From contig NZ_JACHIW010000001.1 of NCBI RefSeq assembly GCF_014203395.1, positions 4,137,501-4,201,500 of the forward strand: a stretch of DNA of 64,000 nucleotides. The letters run 5' to 3'. How positions within the stretch are numbered: the stretch's first letter is position 1; the number at the start of each line of letters is the position of its first letter. Positions 7,000 through 15,854 of this stretch are shown here, piece by piece. The notes below the pieces were generated by a model that did no database searches, was not told the origin of the DNA, and saw nothing but the letters and a program-made list of their open reading frames with translations. This DNA is from Saccharopolyspora phatthalungensis (lineage in GTDB: Bacteria; Actinomycetota; Actinomycetes; Mycobacteriales; Pseudonocardiaceae). Position numbers and translations under genes: made by a program.

Positions 7000-8079
7000 T
7001 CAGATCGAGTCGAACGCCACCGCGGCCGACTTCGCGCCCCGGACCGCGGCCAACTGCTGGGCTTCGGCGTCCACTTCGGCGCGGGTGGCGCCGGTCAGGC
7101 GACCGAAGCTCGTCACGGCCACATCGAGCTTGCTGCCCGCCTTCTTGGCCCGCCAGCTTCCGGTGATCTCACCGTCAACGAGCAGGGCGCCAGGGGAGCT
7201 GACCGCGCGCCAAAGGGCCTTGCGGTGGACCGGGTTGGGCAGTAACTGCACACGGTCTCGCGCTTGCAGGAACGGATCCCCGGTCGGCAGGAGCCGAACG
7301 CCGCGCGGCGACGCCGGCGAGTCGAGTGCGGCGGTCTCCTCCGGCACGAACCAGGACTGCTTGCCGCCGACCGAGACCTCGACGAGATCCGTCGGCCAGA
7401 CCGGCCGCAGCACGGCCGCGCTGGTGCCGAAGTACGCGGCGACATCGGCGATCGAGCCCGGGCCCAGCACGCGCAGGCTGTCCCGAATGAGCGCGTCGAG
7501 CCGGGTGGTCTTGTGCGGCACGTGCCATTGCGGGGCCGCCGTGATCCGCAGCCGCCCGGACTCGCGCGCCAGCCGGATGCCTGCCGCCAACCCGGCCTGT
7601 AGATACAGCGAGTAGAAGACATGGGTCGACTCGCATCCGCGGCACCACGCCGAGGCTTCCGGGACGTCGCGGGTGACCGCGGCGCTCAGCGAGCCCCGGT
7701 CGGTCGGTTCGAGCGAGTGCTCGCGCATCGCCGTGACGGTCTTGCCGAACACCGCGAGCGGGGCGTCGACGGATCTCATGACCGGCAGCCGGGCCACCAC
7801 GTCCGCATCCGACGACGGGTAGAGCTGGGCGGCCAGCCTCGGGAGATCCGTGACGCGGTGTAGGTGCGCGCTGCCGCGCACCGACCAGGCGAGGGTCAGC
7901 GAGTCGGGGAGTTCGGCTCCGGGCACACGCGTACGCACCGACTGGAGTGCCGATCCGGCGGGGCTGTCCTGCACGCCGAGCGGCAGCACGGCGAGTTCGT
8001 CGACGTCGATAGCGGAGCGGTCCAGCTGTTGCACGGCGTAGCGGTAGGCCAGGACGCGTACCCGATCGGTCTCGATCAT
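7000..8079 (-). CDS. AlkZ/YcaQ-like winged-helix DNA glycosylase family protein
   Basis: A 359-residue protein of the HTH_42 (AlkZ/YcaQ-related) superfamily in its actinobacterial winged-helix form. Recognisable pieces are the N-terminal LAYRYAVQQLDR, VWPTDLVEVSVGGKQSWFV (winged-helix strand pair) and the C-terminal LLVDGEITGSWRAKK sheet. Characterised relatives remove bulky alkyl or crosslinked bases; I do not see the QxQ or QxD catalytic motif of AlkZ itself clearly, so glycosylase activity is unproven. It lies 45 bp upstream of msrB on the same strand. Confidence 0.7.
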   Translation of the reverse strand: MIETDRVRVLAYRYAVQQLDRSAIDVDELAVLPLGVQDSPAGSALQSVRTRVPGAELPDSLTLAWSVRGSAHLHRVTDLPRLAAQLYPSSDADVVARLPVMRSVDAPLAVFGKTVTAMREHSLEPTDRGSLSAAVTRDVPEASAWCRGCESTHVFYSLYLQAGLAAGIRLARESGRLRITAAPQWHVPHKTTRLDALIRDSLRVLGPGSIADVAAYFGTSAAVLRPVWPTDLVEVSVGGKQSWFVPEETAALDSPASPRGVRLLPTGDPFLQARDRVQLLPNPVHRKALWRAVSSPGALLVDGEITGSWRAKKAGSKLDVAVTSFGRLTGATRAEVDAEAQQLAAVRGAKSAAVAFDSI

Positions 8080-8130
8080 CGAACCTCGATTCAGCGGCGG
8101 AGGCCAAGAATGCCCCAGTGCTCCGACAAG

Positions 8131-8430
8131 TCAACCGAGGAACGTGTGGAGCATGAACGCGACCGCGTTCCACACCGTGAACAGCACGCCTAGCAGGATC
8201 AGCACGACCACCGAGACGGCCACCAACCGGCGGTGACCATCCGCGCGGTTCACACTCTGCGCGAAGTCGTCAACGCCGCGCAGCATGCCTTCCACGGTGG
8301 CCTCAGAGTTGGGCCGCTGCATTCGATCGCGATGCGCGGCGAAGGCGCGCACCTCGGGATCCTGCGGGTCGAGCCCGTCCAGATCGTCGCCGAGGCGTTC
8401 AAGCTCCTCATCGCGTTCGCCGCGCTCCAC
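8131..8430 (-). CDS. Small single-pass membrane protein, unknown function
   Basis: A 99-residue protein: a highly charged N-terminal half (ERGERDEELERLGDDLDGLD) followed by one membrane helix, VAVSVVVLILLGVLFTVWNA, near the C-terminus. The topology would be cytoplasmic N-terminus with a C-terminal anchor. It precedes the AlkZ-like gene by about 50 bp on the same strand. I do not recognise the family. Confidence 0.65.
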   Translation of the reverse strand: MERGERDEELERLGDDLDGLDPQDPEVRAFAAHRDRMQRPNSEATVEGMLRGVDDFAQSVNRADGHRRLVAVSVVVLILLGVLFTVWNAVAFMLHTFLG

Positions 8431-8619
8431 GGCCCCACGGTAGCGCTTGGTGCCCGCCGCAGCCCTGCGGCGTCCGCCGCGAGAATGCCGACCGGTGCAG
8501 GATGCCGCGCCCCACCTGATCGAGTGATCGCTTTCGCAGGGCGATCGGGTAGATCATTCTCCTGCCCGCGAGCGGTGGATACCGTCGCCGCGCTCTACTT
8601 AGGACTCAGGGAGGCGATG

Positions 8620-9402
8620 ATGAGCGAGCAGCCGGCGCAGACCAGCGGCCCGTTTCGGCCCGAGCTGATGGTCACGCCCCCGGAACGACAGCGTCGCTGG
8701 ACCGTCCTATTGCGACTGTTGCTGTTGATCCCGCACTTCATCGTGCTCTGGCTGGTGTCCATCGCGGCCGCCGTGGTGGTGTTCATCGGCTGGTTCGCCG
8801 CGCTGATCCTGGGGCGGCTACCGGACTGGATTTCCGGTTTCCTGGCCCTGTTCATCGGTTACCAGGCGCGGGTGGCCGCATCGAACATGCTGCTCGTGGA
8901 CAAGTACCCGCCGTTCGTGGTTCCCGAGCCGGACTACCCGGTGCAAGTCGACATCCGGCCCGGCGAGCTCAATCGGTGGACGGTTTTCTTCCGGATCATC
9001 CTGGTCATCCCGGCCGCGATCGTGAGCGCGGTCGTCGTCCATGGGTGGGGTGTGCTCGCCTTCTTCATCTGGGTGATCGTGCTGGTCGCCGGCCGCAACC
9101 CGCGGCCGGTCTTCGACGCCTCCGCGGCGGTCCTGCGCTACACCTACCGCACGAACGCCTATTTCTACCTGCTGACCGGCGCCTATCCGATGAAGCTTTT
9201 CGGCGACGCGCGAGCGGAGGACAACCCGCCGCGGCAGTCGCCCGGCACCCGTCCGCTGGTGATGTCCAAGGGCGGCCGCATCTTGCTGATCGTGTTCATC
9301 GTGCTCGGCGCGATCAGCCTGGTCTGCGACGGCGTCGTGCAGTCGTTCAACCAGCCGTACTACGAGTACCAGTACGACTACGAGCACGACTACGGCCGCT
9401 GA
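8620..9402 (+). CDS. DUF4389 membrane protein
   Basis: Either of two adjacent ATGs (8617, 8620) could start; GGGAGG spacing favours 8620. The 260-residue product has two related halves, each with an RRWTVLLRLLLLIPH / NRWTVFFRIILVIPA motif followed by two hydrophobic helices, the DUF4389 repeat, then a last helix (LLIVFIVLGAISLVC) and a striking acidic/aromatic tail rich in Tyr (QPYYEYQYDYEHDYGR). Function is unknown; such proteins are common in actinobacterial membranes. Confidence 0.85.
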   Translation: MSEQPAQTSGPFRPELMVTPPERQRRWTVLLRLLLLIPHFIVLWLVSIAAAVVVFIGWFAALILGRLPDWISGFLALFIGYQARVAASNMLLVDKYPPFVVPEPDYPVQVDIRPGELNRWTVFFRIILVIPAAIVSAVVVHGWGVLAFFIWVIVLVAGRNPRPVFDASAAVLRYTYRTNAYFYLLTGAYPMKLFGDARAEDNPPRQSPGTRPLVMSKGGRILLIVFIVLGAISLVCDGVVQSFNQPYYEYQYDYEHDYGR

Positions 9403-9406
9403 CGAG

Positions 9407-9484
9407 TCACACCGGGGTTTGGGGCCAGGCGCGGCTCAGGATTTCCTCGACGGTCTGTGCCGGGGTGTCCAGCCAAAGGCCCAT
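9407..9484 (-). pseudogene. Possible 3' relic of a kinase-like gene
   Basis: A 25-codon minus-strand frame encoding GLWLDTPAQTVEEILSRAW resembles the extreme C-terminus of small P-loop phosphotransferases (chloramphenicol-phosphotransferase type). An in-frame stop lies just upstream, so the rest of the gene is absent. The remaining 9485-9737 interval shows nothing I can support. Confidence 0.3.
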
Positions 9485-9737
9485 GGCCGGTGCTCAGCGG
9501 GATGGCCCGGTGGTGCTCGTCGAACATGGTGTTCCTTGGTCCGGAAGAGTCGATCTTCTCACTCGATCGCCGCGTTCCCCGTGCACGTTCTGCATTCAGT
9601 TACAGATCGCAATGCGTTCATGTGCCCTGTTAAGCACGTTGGACGACAACGTTTCGCTCGGCCAGCGGTGTCCCGGTCCCTCGGCTGACGAGGAACATCG
9701 CAACCGCTGGTATTCGCCACAAGACCGGGAGGCCATG

Positions 9738-9842
9738 ATGGTCCGCACCGAAGCCGAGCGTGCTCCGCAAGTCCAGGGTGGGTGCAGCTGTTGCAGCAGC
9801 TGCTCCGGTCCTTCCTGCGGCTGCTGCTCCAGCTGCGGCTAA
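9738..9842 (+). CDS. Cysteine-rich 34-residue peptide, possible RiPP precursor or metal binder
   Basis: GGGAGG precedes two adjacent ATGs (9735, 9738). From ATG 9738 the product is a short charged leader, VRTEAERAPQVQ, a Gly-Gly, and a core made only of Cys, Ser, Gly and one Pro: GGCSCCSSCSGPSCGCC plus SSCG. Eight of the last 19 residues are cysteine. About three-quarters of codons end in G or C, as in real genes here. It is not a leader peptide for the next gene, which is convergent. No YcaO, lanthipeptide or radical SAM enzyme is adjacent, so the role (modified peptide, metallothionein-like chelator, redox peptide) is open. Confidence 0.6.
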   Translation: MVRTEAERAPQVQGGCSCCSSCSGPSCGCCSSCG

Positions 9843-9850
9843 CCGGCGGC

Positions 9851-9890
9851 GGCCTGCCCGGCGTGTTCGCGGGATCACCCCGGGCAGGCC
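9851..9890. terminator. Inverted repeat shared by convergent genes
   Basis: GGCCTGCCCG (9851-9860) and CGGGCAGGCC (9881-9890) form a 10-bp stem with a 20-nt loop, beginning 8 bp after the cysteine-rich gene and overlapping the last codons of the minus-strand hydrolase. There is no T-tract; termination is inferred from position. Confidence 0.45.
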
Positions 9891-11434
9891 GTGCCGTCGG
9901 TCGGCACGGTGCCCTGCACCAGGAATCGGCTGACGGACTCGGTGATGCATGGCGATTTGCCGACCGCACCGTGTCCGGCGCCTTGCCAGCGCAGCAGCAC
10001 GCCGGTCGGCAGTTGGTCGGCCATATGCTCGCTGCCCATGCCGAGCATTTGCGGATCGTTCGCGGTGCTGATCACCGGGATCGGCGGCAGGTCCATGCGG
10101 CGCGGTGCCGGAAGCGGCTGCTGCGGGACCGGCCACGACCCGCACCACGCCACGCGCTGCGCGGCGGCACCGCCGAACAGCGGGAAGCGGTTCACCCAGT
10201 CCAACGCGAGCTCGCCGCTGCGCTGCGGCGGGACGCGCACCGTCGTGTCGTTGCAGCTGGTGATCATGTCTCCGTCCAGCCACGGCGGGTTCACGCCTTG
10301 CACGGTGACCAGCGGCGCGCTGATCGCGGCGAGACCGGCGCCATCACCGCGGTCGGCCGCCGACAGCGCATTCGCCAGGGCCGGCCAGGTGGCCAGATCG
10401 GAGAGGCCCAGCCGGATCGCCTGGACCACGCGGCCGGCGCTGACCGTGGTGCCCGGAGCCGGAAGCGGGGTACTGCGCGTCCGCTCGACGAGATCCGCGA
10501 CCATCTTGCGGGGGTCGGGACCGAGCGGGCATCTCCGGCCGAGGCAGTCCGCGGCGAACGCGTCGAAGGTCTGCTCGGCGCTCTGCGCCTGGGATTCCGT
10601 TTGTCCGATCGAGTCGCGCGTCGGGTCCGGTGCCCCGTCGAGCACCAGCCGGCCCACCGATCCCGGGAAGCGCTCGGCGAACGTCGTGAGCAGCCGCGCC
10701 GCCTCGCCGCGTCCGATCGCGTGCAGCTTCGGCACCCCCAGTTCCAGGCGGAGCTCCTCCAGATCCGACGCGGTGCGCCAGGTGTCGTAGGCCTGCAGCC
10801 GTTCGTCGAGGTTGAGCAGACACTCCTGGCTGGCTTTCAGCACCGATTCGAGCAGCCGGTCCAGCGCGGCGCGGTCGGTGGCGCGCGGGTCGAACCCGAC
10901 GATCGCATCGCGCTGCGCGGGTGGCACGCAGTCGGCGGGATCGGACTCTCCGGTGCCGCGCCGATCCATCCCGATGATGGTGAAGGTCTGCAACATCTCC
11001 GGCGGCAGCTGGGTGGCCAGCCGGGCGGCGAAGGTGGTGCCCGGCTCCCCGCCGATGTCGCCGAGCACCACCAGCGGCACGCGGCCGGCGCCGGTGCGGA
11101 TCAGCGCGTTTCGGGCAGCGCCGCGCTCCGGGGCATCCGGAGCGTCCAGGGTGCTGAGCAGCCGTGAGCAGGAGAACGTCATGTCGGGCGGCAGTCCACC
11201 GAGCTCCGCGCGGGTCTGCGCGGTGCAGTCCTCCCAGTTCAGGGAATCGTCGCCGGGGGAGCCCAGCGGCGGGACCGGTGCCGGTTTCGGCGGCTGCGGG
11301 GCGGGGACGATCTGCTGCTCGCCGTCGTGGTAGGCGACCGCGGGCCGCTCCGACGGTCCGGCCGAGCAGGCGGCGATCACCAGAAGCAACAACGGCAGTA
11401 GCGCGGCCCCGACCCGGTGAGTGGTGCGCGGCAC
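9875..11434 (-). CDS. TAP-like alpha/beta-hydrolase lipoprotein lacking the nucleophile serine
   Basis: GTG 11434 with GAGGAG upstream starts a 519-residue lipoprotein: PLLLLVIAAC gives the lipobox with Cys23 acylated. The body is that of tripeptidyl-aminopeptidase-type exported hydrolases (TIIGMDRRGTGESDPADC, VLDGAPDPTRDSIGQ, and C-terminal VISTANDPQ and GAGHGAVGKSPC with the Asp and His). At the nucleophile elbow, where relatives have GxSxG, residues 241-245 read GRGEA, so Ser is replaced by Gly. It is likely a non-catalytic binding protein on the outer face of the membrane. Confidence 0.82.
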   Translation of the reverse strand: MPRTTHRVGAALLPLLLLVIAACSAGPSERPAVAYHDGEQQIVPAPQPPKPAPVPPLGSPGDDSLNWEDCTAQTRAELGGLPPDMTFSCSRLLSTLDAPDAPERGAARNALIRTGAGRVPLVVLGDIGGEPGTTFAARLATQLPPEMLQTFTIIGMDRRGTGESDPADCVPPAQRDAIVGFDPRATDRAALDRLLESVLKASQECLLNLDERLQAYDTWRTASDLEELRLELGVPKLHAIGRGEAARLLTTFAERFPGSVGRLVLDGAPDPTRDSIGQTESQAQSAEQTFDAFAADCLGRRCPLGPDPRKMVADLVERTRSTPLPAPGTTVSAGRVVQAIRLGLSDLATWPALANALSAADRGDGAGLAAISAPLVTVQGVNPPWLDGDMITSCNDTTVRVPPQRSGELALDWVNRFPLFGGAAAQRVAWCGSWPVPQQPLPAPRRMDLPPIPVISTANDPQMLGMGSEHMADQLPTGVLLRWQGAGHGAVGKSPCITESVSRFLVQGTVPTDGTACPG

Positions 11435-11607
11435 GGGTACTCCTCGTCGGCAAGCGCGGCGGTCGCTGGACGCGGCCAGCATCGCATGATCCAGGTGAGA
11501 CCCCGGTGAGGGCCCTGACAATCGGGTAACGAACACGGCGGGCCGCGAGTTAACGTGCGGCGGGCGCGGTCGTCGCAGCGGCCGCGAGCATCGGAGGAAG
11601 GGGCATC

Positions 11608-12570
11608 GTGCACGTCGCGCAGATCGGTTCGGGGGCATCGTCGAGCAGGCGACCGCTGTTCAGCGTGGAGAACCTCTCCGCGCGCGCCCTCGGGGTGCTG
11701 CCACCGCCGATGCTCGTGCTGGTGGGCGTGATCAGCTTGCAGGTAGGGGCGGCGTTCGCCAAGCAGCTGTTCACCCTGGCCGGGGCGTCCGGGGTGGTGG
11801 CGCTGCGGTTGTCGTTCGCCGCGGTGATCCTGCTTGCGGTCTGGCGCCCGTCGCTGCGGATGAGCCGCAAGACGCTGGCGGTGGTGGCCGGTTACGGCGC
11901 GGTGCTGGCAGGCATGAACGTCTGTATCTACCAGGCGTTCGAGCGGATTCCGCTTGGTGCGGCGGTCACCATCGAATTCCTCGGGCCGCTGGCGGTGGCG
12001 GTGATCGGCTCGCGGCGCACGCTCGACGTCCTCTGGGCGGTGCTGGCGGGCACCGGCGTGGTGCTGCTGGCCCGCGTGGAAGGCGGGCTGGACTGGGGCG
12101 GCGTCGCTTTCGCGCTGATGGCCGGTGCGCTGTGGGCGGGCTACATCCTCCTCGGCGCCAAGCTCGGCAGCCGGACCAACGGCGGGTCCGGGCTGGCTCT
12201 GGGCATGGCGTTCGGTGCGCTGGTGGCGGCGCCGTTCGGCATCGCGGAGGCCGGGACGGCACTGCTGCACCCGGCGGTGCTCATCGCCGGGCTGGTGGTG
12301 GCGCTGATGTCCTCGGTGGTGCCGTATTCGCTGGAGCTGGAGGCACTGCGCCGGATGCCGCCGAGGGTGTTCGGCGTGCTGATGAGCCTGGAGCCCGCGG
12401 TCGCGGCGCTGGCGGGTCTCCTGGTGCTGGGCGAGATGCTGGGGGCCTGGCAGTGGGTGGCCGTCGGCTGCGTCGTCGTCGCCTCGGTCGGCTCGGTCGG
12501 CATGACCAAGGATTCGGGCGCGAAGCCCGGCGAGAGCAACCAGAGCCCGAAGGACACGGGCGCGAACTGA
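11608..12570 (+). CDS. EamA/DMT-family exporter (RhtA-like)
   Basis: A 320-residue protein with ten hydrophobic helices in two EamA repeats; GTG 11608 is preceded by GGAGGAAGG. Typical motifs are ISLQVGAAFAKQLF, VCIYQAFERIPLGAAVTIEF (first-repeat signature), VVPYSLELEALRRMPPRVFG and SLEPAVAALAGLLVLGE (second repeat), as in the threonine/homoserine exporter RhtA. The substrate is probably an amino acid or other small metabolite, not determinable here. It is divergent from the lipoprotein gene. Confidence 0.88.
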   Translation: MHVAQIGSGASSSRRPLFSVENLSARALGVLPPPMLVLVGVISLQVGAAFAKQLFTLAGASGVVALRLSFAAVILLAVWRPSLRMSRKTLAVVAGYGAVLAGMNVCIYQAFERIPLGAAVTIEFLGPLAVAVIGSRRTLDVLWAVLAGTGVVLLARVEGGLDWGGVAFALMAGALWAGYILLGAKLGSRTNGGSGLALGMAFGALVAAPFGIAEAGTALLHPAVLIAGLVVALMSSVVPYSLELEALRRMPPRVFGVLMSLEPAVAALAGLLVLGEMLGAWQWVAVGCVVVASVGSVGMTKDSGAKPGESNQSPKDTGAN

Positions 12571-12663
12571 TCGGCTTCCGCCACGTGAAACTGTCCGGGA
12601 ACCCGACGAGCCTGGCAAACGCGGCAAGAACGGCGGCGGTCTTGCCGACCGGCACGAAGCCCG

Positions 12664-13563
12664 TCAGACGGGCGGAAGTGGCGTGGGTCGAAGGGCGCGC
12701 ATCAGGGCTAGGAGGGCCTTGTTGCGCGGGACGGGGATGTGATGCTTTTCGGCCGCCCGCACCAGCGGGCCCGTGATGTGGTCGTGCTCGGTGGGCAGGC
12801 CCGCCAACCGGTCGTAGAGCATCGACGTGCCGTTGGCCGGCGGGAACTTCTCGATGTAGTCGGCGAGCACCTGCTTCGCGTCGTTGTGGGTCAACCGGGC
12901 TCCCTCGGCGCGGGCGACCTCGACGGCCTCGGCGAGTAAGCCCTTGCTGAGTTCCACGATGTGCGGCTCGCGGAGCACATCCAGGCGTCGCAGGGTCAAC
13001 GCGGTGATCGGATTCGGCGCCAGGTTCGTCAGCATTTTTCGCCACGCCGCGGTGCGGAAGTCGTCCGTGGTCCGGGCCCTGAGGGCCTCGCCGGAGACCA
13101 GCTCGACGAAGCGTTCGCCGAGCTCTCCCGCCTCGACCTGCATGGTGCCGACGGACCGGCGCACCACGTGTCCGGGCCGCACCCGCTCGGCGGCCACGTA
13201 GATCAACGCGGGCAGCACCGGGGCCCGCAGCCCCATCCCGGCGACCGATTCGCGGTGTTCGATGCCGTTCTGCACCACCACGACCGGGGCACGTCCGTCG
13301 TCCAGCTTCCGCAACCAGCCCGTCGCGCTCGCTGCGTCCTGCACTTTGGTCGTCAGCAGAATCCAGTCGAACTCGCCGAGCGCTTCCGGATGGGTGGCCA
13401 CCGAAACCGGGATCTCGCCGGTGCCGTTCGGAGTCTCCAGCGTCAACCGGTCGAACGGCGTCCGCACGCACACCGTGACCTGGTGCCCGGCGGCATGCGC
13501 CGCCTCCGCGAGAACTCCGCCGACGCCGCCCGAACCGATCACCGCGATGCGTTGTCCTGCCAC
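12664..13563 (-). CDS. Ketopantoate reductase family oxidoreductase (ApbA/PanE)
   Basis: GTG 13563 starts AGQRIAVIGSGGVGGVLAEA, the NADP-binding GxGxxG of the PanE family; later WILLTTKVQDA and VVVVQNGIEH match, the latter containing the conserved Asn. The C-terminal helical domain has WRKMLTNLAPNPITAL and ends with GPLVRAAEKHHIPVPRNKAL. It lies 11 bp behind ligC on the same strand, without a strong ribosome-binding site, so it is probably co-transcribed. Because PanE-type paralogues are numerous in actinomycetes, a role in pantothenate synthesis is not certain. Confidence 0.82.
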   Translation of the reverse strand: MAGQRIAVIGSGGVGGVLAEAAHAAGHQVTVCVRTPFDRLTLETPNGTGEIPVSVATHPEALGEFDWILLTTKVQDAASATGWLRKLDDGRAPVVVVQNGIEHRESVAGMGLRAPVLPALIYVAAERVRPGHVVRRSVGTMQVEAGELGERFVELVSGEALRARTTDDFRTAAWRKMLTNLAPNPITALTLRRLDVLREPHIVELSKGLLAEAVEVARAEGARLTHNDAKQVLADYIEKFPPANGTSMLYDRLAGLPTEHDHITGPLVRAAEKHHIPVPRNKALLALMRALRPTPLPPV

Positions 13564-13574
13564 GGGTCCAGAGA

Positions 13575-14687
13575 TTACCCGTCGACCCGGGCGCCCCGGT
13601 TGACGTCGCCGAACAGCACTGCGTCGAGGTCGTAACGGGTGGGCTCGTCGAGCTGGTCGTAGCGGCAGGACTCGGGGTCCCGGTCGGGGCGCCAGCGCAC
13701 GAACTGCGTGGTGTGCCGGAACCGGCCGGGGTAAGCGCCTTCGGTGTGGTCGTAGGAGACCTCGACGACGCGCTCCGGACGCAGCGGCACCCACGGCTGC
13801 TCGCTGCTGTTCCAGCGATTGACCGAGCCGGGCAGCCGCCGCCCGTCGGCGGCGTCGGGTCCCAGCCACGGGTGCTCGCCGTCGGTGACCAGCTCGGCGA
13901 GTTCGGTGGCCAGGGCGCGCCGCTGGGCGGCCGGGAACGCACCGACGACGCCGACGTGGTGCAGCACGCCGCTGTCGTCGTACAGCCCCAGCTGCAGGGA
14001 GCCCACGGCCGTGCCGGGCTCGGTCTTGGCGTGCCAGCGCAGCCCGGCGACCACGCAGTCCGCGGTGCGCGAATGCTTGATCTTGAACATGGTCCGCTTG
14101 CCGGGCACGTAGTGGCCGCCGGTGGGCTTGGCGATCACGCCGTCCAGCCCGGCGCCTTCGAAGACCCGGAACCATTCGGCCGCGGTGTCCGGGTCGTCGG
14201 TGACCGGCGTGGTGCGCAGTCCGCTGTGGTCCAGGCCGAGGCCGGCGAGCAGTTCGCGGCGCTCGGTCTGCGGTGCGCCCATGAGGTCGCGGTCGTCCAG
14301 CGCGAGCAGGTCGAACGCGATGAACGTGGCCGGTGTCTTCTCGGCGAGCATCCGGACGCGGCTGGCGGCCGGGTGGATGCGCTCGCCCAGCGCGTCCCAG
14401 TCCAGCCGGTCGCCGACCTCGTCGCGCCGGATCACCACGAGCTCCCCGTCGAGCACCGCGGGCCGGTCGAGCTGTTCGGCGACCGTCCGCAGGACTTCGG
14501 GGAAGTACCGGTTCAGCGGCCGACCGGTGCGGGACTGCAGCAGCACCGGCTGCTCGGCCTGCGGATCGGCGAACACCAGGCACCGGAAACCATCCCACTT
14601 CGGCTCGAACAGCAGGCCGCCCTCCCGGGAGATGCCGTCGACCGGGCTGGCCAGCATCGGCTTCACCGGTGGTTGCACTGGCAGCAT
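13575..14687 (-). CDS. ligC: ATP-dependent DNA ligase, LigC type
   Basis: ATG 14687 follows GAGGAGGA. The 370-residue enzyme has the adenylation motif I FEPKWDGFR with nucleophile Lys30, motif III FIAFDLLALDD, motif IV GLDGVIAKP and motif V FKIKH, then an OB-fold domain (GSLQLGLYDD, ERVVEVSYDH). The size and lack of polymerase or nuclease domains fit LigC rather than LigD. LigC enzymes act in actinobacterial base-excision and break repair. It is the first of the two genes after the Asp23/AmaP cluster, 19 bp downstream of amaP. Confidence 0.93.
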   Translation of the reverse strand: MLPVQPPVKPMLASPVDGISREGGLLFEPKWDGFRCLVFADPQAEQPVLLQSRTGRPLNRYFPEVLRTVAEQLDRPAVLDGELVVIRRDEVGDRLDWDALGERIHPAASRVRMLAEKTPATFIAFDLLALDDRDLMGAPQTERRELLAGLGLDHSGLRTTPVTDDPDTAAEWFRVFEGAGLDGVIAKPTGGHYVPGKRTMFKIKHSRTADCVVAGLRWHAKTEPGTAVGSLQLGLYDDSGVLHHVGVVGAFPAAQRRALATELAELVTDGEHPWLGPDAADGRRLPGSVNRWNSSEQPWVPLRPERVVEVSYDHTEGAYPGRFRHTTQFVRWRPDRDPESCRYDQLDEPTRYDLDAVLFGDVNRGARVDG

Positions 14688-14706
14688 CGAGTCCTCCTCG
14701 CCGAGT

Positions 14707-15318
14707 TCAGCGGACGCGTTGGCGGGGTGCTCGATCCAGTTGCAGGCGGATCGCCGTGGGCAAGCTATCCGTGCCCAGCGACTCGCGGGCGCGGGACAGC
14801 ACCTTGTCGTCGAGTTCTTCCCAAACGTGGCGCACGTTGGTGCCTTCCTGCAACGACAATGTGAGCCGCAGCGCCGGGCGGTGCTCACTTCCCGCCATCC
14901 GCACCCGCGCCCGGCTGACGCCGGTGACCTGCTCGGCGTCGGTGCGCACGGCTTCGGTCAGCGCCGCGCTCGTGACCGTCAGGGCCTCCTTGCCGCGCTC
15001 CAGCAGCACGTCCGGTCGCGGCTCCGGCCGCATGGCCCGGAAAACCCACCACAAGCCGACCACCAACAGCGCGATACCGAGCACGATCGCGACCGGGAGC
15101 GCCACCTGCGAGTGGTCCCGCAGCCACTGCACCAGGATCGGGTCGGCCACCGGCCGCTGCGCCCGGAAGGTGCCCAGCAGACCGGTGCCGACCAAAAGCA
15201 CGACGACACCGACGACCAGCCCGAGCGTCCCGAACGCGACGACCACGCCGCGTTCGAATGCCAGCCCGCGACCGGCCGGGGTCGCGCTCGGCCTGATCTC
15301 CTGCTTGGTCTCGGTCAT
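14707..15318 (-). CDS. amaP: AmaP-type alkaline-shock membrane-anchor protein
   Basis: A 203-residue protein with two N-terminal helices (VVVAFGTLGLVVGVVVLLVG and VALPVAIVLGIALLVVGLWW) and a soluble C-terminal domain of the Asp23-anchor family. AmaP tethers Asp23 to the membrane in Staphylococcus. Its ATG overlaps the upstream stop (ATGA, 15315-15318). It is the last envelope-stress gene before ligC. Confidence 0.85.
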   Translation of the reverse strand: MTETKQEIRPSATPAGRGLAFERGVVVAFGTLGLVVGVVVLLVGTGLLGTFRAQRPVADPILVQWLRDHSQVALPVAIVLGIALLVVGLWWVFRAMRPEPRPDVLLERGKEALTVTSAALTEAVRTDAEQVTGVSRARVRMAGSEHRPALRLTLSLQEGTNVRHVWEELDDKVLSRARESLGTDSLPTAIRLQLDRAPRQRVR

Positions 15319-15851
15319 CGCCGTTCCTTCGGCGCGGCCACCGACACCAGCACCTCCGGGGTGTGGCGCAGCGGCAGGTCTTGCACGGCGTGTTCGGCGG
15401 TCTCGGACAGCCGGGTGCGCAGGTCGCCGAACCGCCGGAACTGCGCGGTCGCCTTCACCTGGACGCGTTTCGCGCTCGCGGTGACCGAGGCGCCCGCCAC
15501 GCCGTCCTGCTCGCGCACCTGGTGCCCGACCAGCCGGGCCAGCGAGCGCCGGTCGGTGATTGCGGTGACCTCCGGTGCCGGGTCGTGCAGCCGGAGGTCC
15601 TTCGGCCCGGCGTTGATCGCGATGAGCAGCAGGACAAGCCCCACCACCGCGACCACGGCCGCGGTCACCAGAACCGGGGGGTCGTGCCAGGACAGGCTGC
15701 TCAGCCCGGAGAGGAGGTGTTGCCAGGGGATGATGAGCCCGCCGGTGCCGGGCCGCAGCAGGGCCCACACCACCTCGATTGCCAGCAATACGCCGCCCGC
15801 GGCGATGGCCAGGCCCAGCAGCGCGGCGAACAGGCGCACCAACAAGCGCAT
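15315..15851 (-). CDS. DUF6286 membrane protein of the Asp23 cluster
   Basis: A 178-residue protein: two helices (LFAALLGLAIAAGGVLLAIE, VLVTAAVVAVVGLVLLLIAI) and a cytoplasmic domain with SVTASAKRVQVKATAQFR that mimics the Asp23 strand pattern. DUF6286 proteins regularly occur in actinobacterial Asp23 operons. It overlaps amaP by 4 bp and sits 3 bp after the upstream Asp23 gene, so translation is coupled. Confidence 0.85.
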   Translation of the reverse strand: MRLLVRLFAALLGLAIAAGGVLLAIEVVWALLRPGTGGLIIPWQHLLSGLSSLSWHDPPVLVTAAVVAVVGLVLLLIAINAGPKDLRLHDPAPEVTAITDRRSLARLVGHQVREQDGVAGASVTASAKRVQVKATAQFRRFGDLRTRLSETAEHAVQDLPLRHTPEVLVSVAAPKERR

Positions 15852-15854
15852 GGC

